Shown here: positions 41,886 through 53,179 of the stretch, in pieces
Layout of the letters: the number at the start of each line of letters is the position of its first letter
Numbering within the stretch: position 1 is the stretch's first letter
DNA from: Epiperipatus broadwayi
Taxonomy: Eukaryota > Onychophora > Udeonychophora > Euonychophora > Peripatidae
Reading direction: 5' to 3'
Assembly: GCA_028023455.1 (NCBI GenBank)
Contig: JAQFVV010012573.1
Location: forward strand, 1,486,815-1,550,814
DNA length: 64,000 nucleotides
Position numbers and translations under genes: made by a program
The notes under the pieces: generated by a model
Seen by the model: the letters and a program-made list of their open reading frames with translations, nothing else
What the model was told of the DNA's origin: nothing
Databases searched by the model: none

Positions 41886-43794
41886 CACTCATTAACAGCC
41901 CATTCATTGATATTAGTACTGCTGCTTATTTCTTTGCAACTGTGTGTATCTGTCAATAATATTATCTATAAGTCTTCTTGATGCATTCAGCTATTGGATC
42001 TGCTATGATAGAAGTGAGAAGTCTATTGTATTTTTTTTATTTTATCTGAATGCTAGATTGATGACTGGAATAATACTAATGTTATATTAGGCAATATATG
42101 ATACCAGCAAAATGTGAAAACTAGCACTGTGGCATTCTATAAAATGCTGAAAGGAAAATTGACAAACTACAAAATATTTCCAGCAAAAACTTTCGACGTT
42201 GCAAAGACAAGACGTTAACATTAAGTTACATATATTTATATGCGATTAGTAAAATTAATGATTGAAATTGTTAGAAAATCTTATGTGGTACATCTTAGTT
42301 AGTTAATGAAGAATAAAAAGATAACTACTAATAAATTTCTTATATTCTAGAAGGTTTATATGATTTAAAAATCCTTCATTTTTGGTGATTTCTTCCAAAA
42401 TAATGGCAAGAAGTAATAACCATGCCTTTCTTGAAATTAAAAAAATGAAACTTCATTAAAATATCTGAAATTCAATGTATAATTAAATATTTATTATTTA
42501 ATAATAATAAAAAAATATTATTTTGACAGTTTCTTTCATTCTAGTATTTTATTATATAGGTTAAACATTAAAAAATCTCATATTTTATATTTTGTTTTTC
42601 TTATACTTTTCCATGGATCTTTTCCATAAAAGCCAAAAACTATTTGGTATTTTTATAATGTCTAGATATTCTGTACAATGTTTAGGGAAAGTATGTTAAA
42701 AAAATAAAGTAAAAATGAAATTTCATACTTTGTGTAAAAAATATGATGCATTGTATAAGCATTCTATACACTGCCAGTTTTCACATTTTGTTGGTAACAC
42801 ACACATATATATATATTAAAAAAAAGTAACAATGTTTTAAGTTTTTTATTGCTGTGTTTAAAGAGTTTATATTTAACCCTTTTATGATTATATGTTTTAT
42901 AATTTAAATGTATATCACACCTATCAATTGCAATCATAAAAAAAAAGGTTGAAGGGAGGTAAATCATAAAATATGATAGAATATTATATTGCAGTTGGTA
43001 AATTAGAATTATAATCTTTATTTTATCCATCTCAATGAGTTAGCCCAATAAATTTATATTATTATTACTATTCTAATTATTTTGATTTGCCTATTGTACC
43101 AATCATTATAAAATTAGTTTATTTCACCATTTATTTTACAATTAAGATAATTCATTGTACATTCCATACTAGACCTTATCATCAAGTGATCATTTACTGA
43201 ATTTTTTTTTTTTTTTGCCAAACAAAATATTCTTATCTTTGTAAATTTATTGGTGCCTTACATATTTTACGAATTCACTACAGATATAAATTTGAATTAG
43301 CCTAAAGTCATTTTTGGATCAATATATTTTTTTGTCTATTTATTAGTTATATATTTTAGCTGCCAAGTATAATATTTATACAGTATATTTAGATTACCCA
43401 AATATTTAGTGTGTAAATGGACAAAGGCACTTGGTTCATGATTTATTTTTTATATATGGTTGACCAAATCTGTTAGACACTTGCAGACTAGCTAGCCATG
43501 CTCAGTTATAATATTTTATTGTACTCATGATTACCAAATGTGCAAACTATTCAATGAACACACTTACTTTTTTTTCAAATTTTGGTAGTTTATCAATTTT
43601 CCTTTACATTTGGCTTATCCAACTTCTATAGAAGAAAATATTGTTATTTATGAGACAATATCACATTTTTAGCATTGTTTATAGATTTTAGAGAACAGTT
43701 TCCATAACTATATATATATATGATAAACAAAAATGCAAGTTAAAAAACTTGCTAACGGTGTTCTACCAAAAACACCGATCAAGCGTATATATAT

Positions 43795-43910
43795 ATAATT
43801 TTTAAATTAAACATAGCTTGGGATACATGTAAACAAAGAGAGTAAATCACCCTCCCTAGACTATAAATTAAAAGCACTCTAAATGTTGAACAAAGAATCA
43901 GAAATTGAAT
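43795..43910 (+). repeat. Direct repeat pair, copy 1 (copy 2 at 44095-44208)
   Basis: Both read 'tttttaaattaaa.atagct', 'atgtaaac.aa.g.gaataaatca.cct', then 'aattaaaagca..ctctaaatgttgaacaaa' in the same order and orientation. Spacing about 300 bp; moderately diverged. Identity unknown. Confidence 0.75.
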
Positions 43911-44094
43911 GAATCCATCTATTCATGGGACCTCTGATGTTTATAAGCATATATTTGTCAACATTGTTGGTAATTCAGAATAAGATTAATTTATCATTTA
44001 GATGAAATATGCCACTTAAGAGTTATTAAACTCATAATCATTTATACAGGTTGGAGACAGCTCTTTTTTAATACCTTAAATAATTAATATGGAA

Positions 44095-44208
44095 ATTTTT
44101 AAATTAAAAATAGCTCAATCTATATGTAAACCAAAGGAATAAATCATCCTCACCCAGGCTTTGAATTAAAAGCAACTCTAAATGTTGAACAAAAGGTCTT
44201 TGCATCTT
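44095..44208 (+). repeat. Direct repeat pair, copy 2
   Basis: Partner of 43795-43910, sharing for example CTCTAAATGTTGAACAAA. Confidence 0.75.
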
Positions 44209-46431
44209 TCTTTATCATCTGGAAACTTCCATATATACAACTTACTCAGATGATATTTTTAACCATGTATTTATAATCACAAATTTATTTTCTTAACAAA
44301 ACTCAATACTGGTCACCTCTTGCTTTCCTTCTTCTAATATAGTTTCTCCCCATTTTTACTTTTTTACCTTATTCCATGCATTTCATTCACACAATAATAT
44401 CATTTATCCTCTCTTTGCATTATTTCTTTCCTATTTTCATGATTTTAATGAATCTTTTCATTGTTATGACTAGTAATGGCATGTAAATTTGCATATTACC
44501 AAATTTTGAATTTTGCAGATATTGCTATTAATATAAATCTATCATCAACATAATCTTTCTTGCCACTCTATTCAAAATCCTCTTCCAATGACAATACTAA
44601 CTTTATTAATTGGTCTATCACTACACTTAATATGACAATATCTATCCTATTTATCCACATTTATCTTTTCAAGTCTCCAATTTGTCAATACTTTTCCAAA
44701 TACTTCACATTTTATATATCCAGTCTTAATGTTTCTTTTTTTATGAATCCATTTTCATCATGGGAATTCTGTAAGATGATGACCTGATGGGCCCATGCCT
44801 TTTGTGAAACTTTCAAGCTACTTTTGGCAAAATCCCAAAACTTTATTACTCAATTGTATGCTCATATTATAATAAATAAAATGAATCAATTATATGGAAT
44901 GCTAGTTTCCATTATCTGTTCTATCCAGGCTTTGTACACTAATTGATTCTCATTAAAGATTATCTTCTTATCTAGGTTACTTTCTACAATTGTCACTTCT
45001 AGTAATCTGCTGGTTCAGAAGAATGCTGTTGCTGATTTATCAGGATGTTAATATATATGAATGACAATCAATTATCACCATGAAATATTCACTATTATTT
45101 GTTTTTATTATAGAAATTGATATTCACTTTCTTTTCCATTGCTTCCTGATATTGAATGGTATATCATTATCACTAGCAGTTTATTAACTTTTTTCACTCA
45201 TCTCACCCTCATATCTCAAAGCCATTCCTTTATTTGCAACCTAGGGATGCTCTGTTTACTATGAAATTATATTCTGGAAAGCATTTTTTCAATCTTAAAA
45301 TATCAAGCCTACAGTACTTAAGTTGGTAAGCAGTAACATATCTATAGTACAGTTTAGTTTTGGTGATACATTGTATTGTCTTAATTGAAAATTTACTGGC
45401 AAATTGCTAATTTTTTGTCTCAATTATTACTAAAATGATTATTTCTGTTATTTTCTTATTCATCTCAGTCCACTCTAAGCCATCTTCAAAGTCTGCTAAT
45501 ATTTACAAGTTATAATTTAATTTCATTAGTTGTAAAATCTAGGAGTATTAGCTGTTAATATTGTCTTTCTAATTTTGCATTAATAAATATCTTGCATCTT
45601 ACTAATCTCTGATCATTTTCTATGATGAATTGAGATGACTGGAAAAGATCAATTATTCAAGCATAATGAAAGATGATTAAATGTAGATAATAAAGATTTA
45701 TACTGCAACAAGTTTTTATTGGACTGAAGAAGTAGAGAAATTTTATGCAAGGCTGAAAATCTGGAATAGTTCAAATTTGTTTTCTTTAAAAAAAAGTTAA
45801 GAAGTAGTTTAGGAACGTAAAGGACAATAAAATTATCAGATTTTATGATAACATGGGAATGTTTAGGCTGAACTTTAAAAAAATTATTTATTATTATCAG
45901 GATGGGAAAAAAAATGTTTATAAAGTGAAAGATATAAAGATAAATAATAAATCTCAAAGTTAATATGTAGAAATGGAAATAAAAGTAAATATTTGTTTGT
46001 TCCTTGTAATGTGATAAATTTGAGAGCTAAAAATTTAGAGTCCGAAGATTTTATCTGTTACTTCTGGTGTTCAAATGTAGCATAAACACAAATAAAAATA
46101 ACTATCTAAAATTTATCATTATTTTAAAAGTTTGAAAATAATAATGTAAAGAAAATGATTTAAAGATAGGTTAATAATGTCTTAGCAAGTTTTTAATAAT
46201 AAAACCAATGATTATCTGCTAATACAACAGAATCTGTAACAATGTCTCAAGCAGTATACATTTTCCCAACTGAATAAAGACAAACCTCACATGATCACCA
46301 TTTTTTATGCATACACAAGCTGTTTTTCACAGAGGTAAAACTCTCCATATAGTAGCATCACTCAGTGCAAGATAGGGTAATCAATGGTTGCAGGAAGGTT
46401 TATGCATAAAATTCTTATTTAGTGCTTACTC

Positions 46432-46490
46432 ATTCAATATCCACAGACAAGTTTCTGGCTTGTGGCCTTCATCAGTGAGGAACCTTGGAT
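46432..46490 (-). ncRNA. Type I hammerhead ribozyme, core intact
   Basis: Minus strand: outer stem ATCCAA (46485-46490), CCTCA (46476-46480), core CTGATGA (46469-46475), stem II GGC/GCC with CACAA loop, core GAAA (46452-46455), AC-TT-GT stem III, C17 at 46446, predicted cleavage between 46446 and 46445. Stem I 3' strand TGTGG pairs with CCTCA with one mismatch; TTGAAT pairs with ATCCAA with one mismatch. As in the 18.4-kb copy, stem II has an A-A mismatch at its base. The core has the consensus CUGAUGA, but the stems have drifted. Confidence 0.78.
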
Positions 46491-46658
46491 CTGACAGCAC
46501 TGTATCTAGATCATAAGATCTATTGTAGTGCTTTCAGATCCAGGCTCCTCAGTGATGAAGATTCATTTTGATTTTAAAGCTTTATAGTTAGCTAAAAAAG
46601 TGAAAGGTGGCTGCTGGAAGGTTGCATTAGATCATAAGTTTTAATTGCAGTGCTCCCA

Positions 46659-46718
46659 GATCCAAGGTTTCTCACTGCTGAAAGCTACTAGCTAGAAACT
46701 TATCTGGGGATATTGAAT
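46659..46718 (+). ncRNA. Hammerhead ribozyme motif, degraded
   Basis: Forward copy in the same composite. CTCA, then CTGCTGA (an altered core), stem II AGCT/AGCT, GAAAC kept, and cleavage triplet GTC changed to ATC. Predicted inactive. Confidence 0.65.
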
Positions 46719-47499
46719 GGTTAGGCACTAGATAAGGATTTTATGCACAAATCTTCCTGCATTCATTGATTATTCTGGCTTGCACGGAGTGATGCTACTG
46801 TATGGAGAGTTTTGATTCTATGAGTTAAGGTCAAATTATGATTTCCTAAGTCATACAATAAATTTGTTTTATGAGACTTAGTTAACAATCTATTTCACAT
46901 AATCTAAGATATGGATCTTTCTTCTTGAAATCCACTTAAATCAAATATCAAACAATTACTCTTATATAGCATTTAAAATATTAAATTTATTTTTTTAAAC
47001 ATATACATTTTAATTTAATATAAATATGAAATATACAAATAAATTTTTAATATAAGTTGACCTTCAATTTAAATTAGTTTGTGGCAAAATATTTTTTCTT
47101 TATCTTAATAAAACTATTTTAGAAATAATAAAAATATATTAAAACAACAAATGTTACATGAATGCCAGTGACTGATATAGCATATAATATTCAAGATATT
47201 TTAGAATGCTTATTTTCACTTGCTTATCTGGGATCTTTTTTATATTATGTAAGAATTTGTTAGCAGTTCACTTAAATCTTTAGCAATGAAAATGCTGAGA
47301 TGAATTTTTAAGATTATTCTACTTACATGTATTTTGTAATAATATTAACTATGAACCAGAAAAATGGAATTAGAAAAGTAATGTGTTTGCCAAAAAAAAA
47401 AAAAGATTTTCCAAGATGGAGAGCAGTAAAATTTTCAAAGATATAAACACTGACTATGGACTGCTCTTTTTAAAAATATAAAACAAACAGTTTATGGTA

Positions 47500-48950
47500 T
47501 GTGATAATATTTTGGATTATTTCCATCATCTGTCAGTAAATGTTGAATGTATAGAAAATTTTAAATTTTATTTAAACTTCTCACGAACAATTTGTTAGTA
47601 ATAACGCACAAATAGATAAAACAGGTTAGTAATGACACATTGTTTTTAGTAGTATTATTCTCCACTCTTCACCAGTCATTACGACCTTTTTAATGACAGT
47701 ATTAACATAAGATCAAACTCACACTTTAGATTCTTGAATATCAAATTTAAGGCAAATGATCTAACCAGCTGAGCTATTTTGTCAAAGATAACAGATAGTA
47801 GAAATTTTATATATTTATATATGAGGGTTGATTCAAATCCTCCTGAGTCCTTTAATTTTTTTTCTAAGACAATGTTAATTAGAAGCTTGAATACTTTGTG
47901 TATTGCCACACTGGGTTGACTTATGGAATTATTTGCCATAGACATATGAGCAGCTTCTTTGTAACGTTTCCTTTCTATCCAATACTTTTGTATTTTCCCA
48001 ATTAAAAATACTACCATTAATACATACATAGCCTGTTACTGTAGACACCTGTTTTGTTCTTTTAACCATTAGTTTGTTTTTTATATTAGTTGTTCAACAG
48101 AGTGACATGTCTCACCAATATGCATCTTTCCACATTCACATGGTATTTCATAGATTCAGGTTTTGTTCTTCAGAATTTCCAGTTTAGGCATGTTAGAAAT
48201 AAGAATTCCTTGAAATATGGTATGACTTTGGAAAGCTGTTCTAATGCTATATTGACTGCAGACTTTCTTTAATTTATCTGCCATTCCTGGTATGCATGGA
48301 TACACTATAGTAGAAGTAATTGTTTTTTTCTTTTGATGTCTTTTTTTGTTGTCTATTAAAGATTTTCTTGATGACAGCTGATAGATAATCATTATTTATG
48401 AGAGTTTGTTCTATGTGAATCTTTTCATTTTCCAAATCACTGGTTACTGAACAAACTTCCTTTGCTCTGTTCCACAGTGATAGTATAAATCCATGTTTAG
48501 TGTTAGTGGTATGATTAGATGTATATGTCAAATACATGCTAGTATATGTTGATTTTTTGTACAGTGTTGTTTTCACTTTGCCCCGAGGAATTCTTATCAC
48601 AAGAACATCTAAAAATGCCATTTTTTGTTCTCATTCTGATTCCATTATGAATTTAATTGAAGGAGATATGTTGTTGATATGCACCCAGAATGGTAGTAGT
48701 TATGCTTCACCATGCAACCAGACCACAAATATATCATCAACATAATGATGTCACACTTTAAGTAGACATGGAGCAATATTAATTGCTGTGGCTTCAAGTT
48801 CTTCCATATAAATGTTGCTCAGCAAGAATAATAAAAGTGATTATCCCTAAGGGTTTGCAATTAAAACCTCTTATTTCTTCCAAGAGAGTTGAGAAGATTA
48901 TTCAGAGAGCAGATGAAACCTTATTCAGATTAAGAATATGTGTTTAATGG
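47500..48950 (-). pseudogene. Penelope-like element (family B), 3' part, minus strand
   Basis: Minus-strand reading, 5' truncated inside the RT palm. About 48870-48790: SPLLLFLLSNIYMEELEATA (the G(S)PLSP..ANI.ME region). 48712-48756: HHYVDDIFVVW with the catalytic YVDD at 48733-48744. 48621-48274: KMAFLDVLVIRIPRG, a KSTYTSMYLTYTSNH block, then NRAKEVCSVTSDLENEKIH, all diagnostic of PLE RTs. 48300-48156: IPGMADKLKKVCSQYSIRTA. About 48165-48100: IYEIPCECGKMHIGET, the GIY-YIG start. The coding region then decays into a 3' tail that includes a tRNA-like segment and is alignable to the other copy down to about 47500. Stops and frameshifts make it inactive. Confidence 0.87.
47709..47776 (-). repeat. 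tRNA-like segment in the PLE 3' tail
   Basis: Minus strand: a perfect-looking A box TAGCTCAGCTGG (plus 47765-47776) continuing TTAGATC, and a B-box-like GAGTTTGATCTT (plus 47709-47720) about 45 bases on. The equivalent segment, more decayed, occurs at the same place after the GIY-YIG of the plus-strand copy (50785-50858), so it belongs to the element rather than being a chance insertion. It is not a functional tRNA gene: no acceptor stem is seen. Confidence 0.65.
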
Positions 48951-48959
48951 TTTTCCAAG

Positions 48960-51065
48960 CATCAAACCTTGTGTTCTGTTAGAAAGGTGAAATGTTTTCT
49001 AAAAAATAGACTTACAGATAAAGATTTTTCAAGAATTTGTCAAGTAGTGAAAACATCATATTGTAAATTATATGGAAGGATAAAAGAATGTCAGAAGAAG
49101 CATCAGTGAAAAATCTTAGTTCTAAATACCTACTAATACTAAATTATCTAATCTTTGAAAAGGTTTGAACTTTGCCATTATACAGATTTACTATTCCATT
49201 ATTGGATATAATGCAGCCATTAAGGAAGTTACCCAAAAATTGCCTTTGGAAAAAACAGCAGAATTATGCTGGAGAGTTAAAGACACTTGAGAGATATTAA
49301 AAGCAGAAATCAAGTGTTTCATGTGATGAGAGGAAAGCTATTAAATCTCTCAAACAGAATATACCTAAAATTATTCTTGCTGCTGACAAAGGTAACACTA
49401 CAATTGTAATGGATAAAACTCACTACGATAAAAAATACAACATCTTCTCACAGCAGCCAATACAAAATAATAACAAAAAATCCAATTCCAAATACAGAAT
49501 TAAAATTACAAGCATTACTCTGGAAGCATAACAGGTATTTCAGTGATTCATAAAAAAGGAAATGAACTTTGTATTTGAGCAAGATTCTACACCTATATTG
49601 ACTACCTAAAATCCATAAAGACAATGTTCCATTAAAGTCTACTGTTGTCAAGATTTCTTCTCAAAGTTTTTAATCCATTGGTATACAGGACTCAACTCTT
49701 TGTCAGGGATTCTAAGCATTTTGTAGAATTTGTCAGGGACATAAAAATCAAAAGGACTGATATATTGGTAAGCTTTGATGTGGAAAATCTATTTAAAAAT
49801 GTACCATGTCATGAGGCATTGTCTATTGTAAGAAAAAGGTTATATGATGATAACAGTCTACAAACTAAAACAACTCTACCTATTGATAGTATAATGCACA
49901 TTATAGTCATTCTGGATGCATATCAACAACATATCTATTTCAAATAAATTCACAATGAAATCAGAATGAGAACAAAAATTGGCATTCTTATATGTTCTTG
50001 TGATTCTTAGGGCAATGTGAAAACAACAGTGTATAGAAAACAATATACTCTGGCATGTAATTGACATATACATCTAATCATACCAGAAGCACTAACTATG
50101 GAATTATACTATCACTATGGTACTGGACAAAGGAAGTTTGTTCAGAAGCCAGTAATTTGAAAAATGGAAAGATTCACATAGAACAAAACCTCATGAAGAA
50201 TGATTACCTTTAGTAGACAACAAAAAGAGACACCAAAAAAATATTCATGCTATAGTATATCCATACATAACAAAAGTGGCAGACAATCTAAAAAAAAATC
50301 TTCAATCAATATTATCATTAGACCAGCTTTCCAAAGACATAACACTTTGAGTAATTTTTACTTCTACCAAGCCTAAATGAGAAATGCTGAAGAACAAAAA
50401 CTGCATCTATGAAATAATATGTGAACATGGAAATAAATATATTGGGAAATCTGTCACCCTGTTGAACAGCAATTGAAAGAACACAAACTAATCATTAAAA
50501 AAGGAAAAATAGATGTTTACAGTAGCAGACCATGTATGTTCTAATGACCATATGTTTAACTGGGAAAAGACAAAAATATTGGATAGAGAGGAAAAAGTAC
50601 AAAGAAAAAATTTCAAAAAAATTGATCACATTCTATAAGTCAATGTACTGAAGTTTCTAATTAACTGTGTTCTTAAAAAATTAATAAAAGAAAATTAATG
50701 GAATCAGAAGGATTTGAACAAGAAATATTGAAGGAAACAAGAGGATATAAATTTGTGAAATTTCAACTATCTGTTGCCTTTGATAGAACAGTTCAATTGT
50801 TTAGAGTGTTTGTATTAAATTTGATATTTGAGAATTTGAGGTGTGAGTTAGACTCCTATGCAAATTTTGTCACTGGTTAGGCCAGCATCACCTAAAGAAG
50901 AGTGAAAGAATAATACTACTCAAAACATTATGTCATTACTAACATATATTGTCTATTTGCATGTTATTACTAACAAGTTTGTATTTGAAAAGTTTAAATA
51001 AAGTTTAATATTTTCTATACATTCAACATTTAATAACTGATAATATATTATCACATCTAATATGC
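48960..51065 (+). pseudogene. Penelope-like element (family B), plus strand, internally deleted
   Basis: Plus-strand reading with many stops. About 49165-49290: GLNFAI then AAIKEVTQKLPLEKTAELCWRV collapsed by a frame change, the N-terminal PLE region. About 49384-49440: AADKGNTTIVMDKTHYDKKYN. 49645-49947: NPLVYRTQLFVRDSKHFVEF, LVSFDVENLFKNVP (motif A, Asp near 49777), HEALSIVRKRLYDDNSLQ. The palm centre with YVDD is deleted after about 49945, resuming near 49965. 50270-50340: YITKVADNLKKNLQSI. 50395-50455: CIYEIICEHGNKYIGKS, the GIY-YIG start. 50540-50610: DHVCSNDHMFNWEKTKILDR. The 3' tail with a tRNA-like segment runs to about 51065. Together with the minus copy this is a head-to-head pair meeting at about 48950, a known PLE arrangement. 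Confidence 0.85.
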
Positions 51066-51782
51066 CTTCATCACAAATCTTCAGACAAATAGTTTATGAT
51101 ATAAATTTACAGATTAAGCTGCTCACATTTTCACATCATAAAAAAGATGAAAACTTTTGTGGATTAACAAAAACAAATGCCAAATGATAGTATCATTATA
51201 AGATTTTATTTTATTTTAAAAGTTTGATTTTAGTTTAAATTCACATGTGAAATTCTGTACTTAAGAATTAAATATGCTAAATTAATTTTATACGTATATT
51301 TGTTTTTATGTTTTTAAATGTATATTATATTTTTCTTGTTTAAATGATAACTTCCTTTTAGGATCTGAACTTAGAATCGATGACATATATATATATATAT
51401 GCCATTAAATGAATAAATATTTAGTGAAATTCCGTTTAGAACCGTTTCCTGTTGTTACAAGAAATTCCACTTGGGTCTTCATTTGCATATTGTGAACTTT
51501 CTGTTATTGTTTATTGACATATAGTTACTATAAGACAATTAATTATCTTTACTGATAGTTTGCCATTTCTTATTACTCTCTTAATATAATTTATTCTAAT
51601 AAACAATTTTAGAGCTATATTTATAAACTTTGTCAAACTTATTTATTCTCAAAAAATTGTTTTAAAAATATGTAAAACACTTCCATCTTTGCCAGATGCA
51701 CTTTGTGGTTTATAAAGTGCTCCATTATATTCAATTATAAAAAATACAATTTCCCAAAAGAAATAAAAAAATGGTTAACATA
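51066..51782. other. AT-rich DNA, nothing recognised
   Basis: A short TA run at 51386-51400. No gene, and no repeat matched within the window. Confidence 0.5.
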
Positions 51783-52700
51783 AATATATAAAAGACATAA
51801 TTTGTGCATTTATCCCTGTAAGATTTTAATTATTTATTCCAATGTTTCAACTTGATCACACAAGCCTTAAGTGGAAAATGAATATTATATTATAATTATA
51901 GATCGACTGCAAACAGTTTCTATAAAGATATTTGTAGAGGTGATGCAAACAGAGTTCACGATAATTGTTTAAGTTTCACAACTAGAGAAAACAGATGCAT
52001 AAAATTGAACAAATTGAAAAATAAATAAATAAACAATTCAGAATCTTCAGAGTAGTTTGTTTTTCAATTTTTTTTTCCAAATATGATGTAGTTTACATGT
52101 TTGTTGATACAATTTAGTCTTTTTAGTGTCTCAGTAGCTTCTCTGATTTTACGTTGGTTTAGGTTTTCACATCTGGAATGGATACTGATCTTAGAAAAAT
52201 CAATAATGTGACTTGAATTCATAGCATAAATTGAGAGTGCTGATGACGATTAATGTTGTTTCACTTTATTAATACGTTCATCCCTTCTAGTACTACCAAG
52301 ATGTGCCAACATACATCAATATAAGATCAGAGAAGTTATTGATATACTAAGAAGGCAAAATTATATCAACAAACATGACACATGTAAACTTCATCATATT
52401 TTGAAAAAAATTTTGAAAAACAAATTATTCTGAAGATTCTGAATTTTTTATTTATTGTTTATTTATTTTTCAATTATATACCTGTTTTTTTGTAGTTGTG
52501 GAACTTTAACGATTATTGTGAACACTGTTTACAGTGCCTCTACAACTATCTTTATAGACATTGTTTACAGTGTCTCTACAATTATATAGTATTCATTTCC
52601 CAGTTGATAGCTTGCATGCTCAAGTCAAAATGTTGGAATATCTAATTAAAATCTTACATGGACACACCTGCAAAATATGTCTTTTATATCTGTAACTCAT
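51783..52700. repeat. Long inverted repeat (arms about 330 bp)
   Basis: The left arm (about 51783-52110) and right arm (about 52380-52700) are imperfect reverse complements: outer TATAAAAGACATA / TATGTCTTTTATA, GTAAGATTTTAATTA with its complement near 52640, and inner AATAAATAAACAATTCAGAA with its complement near 52440. The right arm has an extra internal duplication (ttacagtg.ctctacaa twice, 52531-52585). The loop of about 250 bp has no coding content. The plan resembles the other inverted composites, but no hammerhead core was found. Confidence 0.78.
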
Positions 52701-52761
52701 GAAAACATTTGTATGAATTTATATACTTATATCTTAATACTGTATCATTTTTAATACTAAT

Positions 52762-52891
52762 ATAAAGTGCCAAAACAATGTTTGTATATTATTGGAACTA
52801 ATTGAGCCAAGTATGACACCAAGCATTAAAAGTGTACTTGGTTCAATTAATTCCAATAACTTATATAAAAACTCTGTTTTGGAACTTTATA
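52762..52891. repeat. Small foldback element, 130 bp
   Basis: Arms of about 57 bp: left ATAAAGTGCCAAAACA and right TGTTTTGGAACTTTAT; inner TATTGGAACTAATTGAGCCA with its near-perfect complement TTGGTTCAATTAATTCCAATA. The loop is only some 15 bases. A candidate hairpin MITE or structured RNA-like hairpin. Confidence 0.8.
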
Positions 52892-53179
52892 TATTATATA
52901 TTATCTAGAAATAAGATGAAGAAAATTAGCAGTCTACAATTTTTTCAGTTGTGCAATATTAAGTAATTATTACATGAATATTGTTTATTAAAACTATTAA
53001 TATATCAAACATAATAATACATTTAAAGTAAACATTCCAAATACCTTTTTATGAGGAAGGGTATATATACTTATACAAGATTTTTAAAAATATATATTCC
53101 AAAATTTTATGAATTAAGTGAATAATATCATCACAACTATTCTATTTATTTTCCTGGATAATATAGTTTCATAAATAAG
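52892..53179. other. AT-rich DNA, nothing recognised
   Basis: No gene or repeat seen. Confidence 0.5.

Larger units (their letters stand above)
41886..46320. other. AT-rich intergenic DNA
   Basis: No gene recognised. A pyrimidine-rich stretch at 44280-45240 has several frames (for example 44560-44787), but I could not identify any domain in either strand. Two related repeats of about 110 bp inside it are listed separately. A SINE-like piece may lie at about 46010-46085. Confidence 0.45.
46326..46815. mobile_element. Hammerhead-bearing PLE-like composite, copy 2
   Basis: Same family as 17744-18522. The left part (46326-46515) is the inverted copy, from AACTCTCCATATAGTAGCATC to the repeated 'ctagatcataagatct' switch point. 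A short forward fragment (46516-46565) follows, then a longer forward copy to 46815 ending GCTACTGTATGGAGAGTTTT, which mirrors the left end. No coding content. No clean target-site duplication was found. It carries one intact-core hammerhead on the minus strand and one decayed on the plus strand. Confidence 0.75.

Noticed and set aside
47702-47790. A functional tRNA gene on the minus strand
   Set aside because: A and B boxes are present but no paired acceptor stem or anticodon stem can be drawn, and a decayed equivalent occurs in the sister PLE copy.
52235-52275. CTGATGACG in the loop of the 51.8-52.7 kb inverted repeat
   Set aside because: The following GTTTC is the complement of GAAAC, so the core would be split across strands. 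Not a hammerhead.
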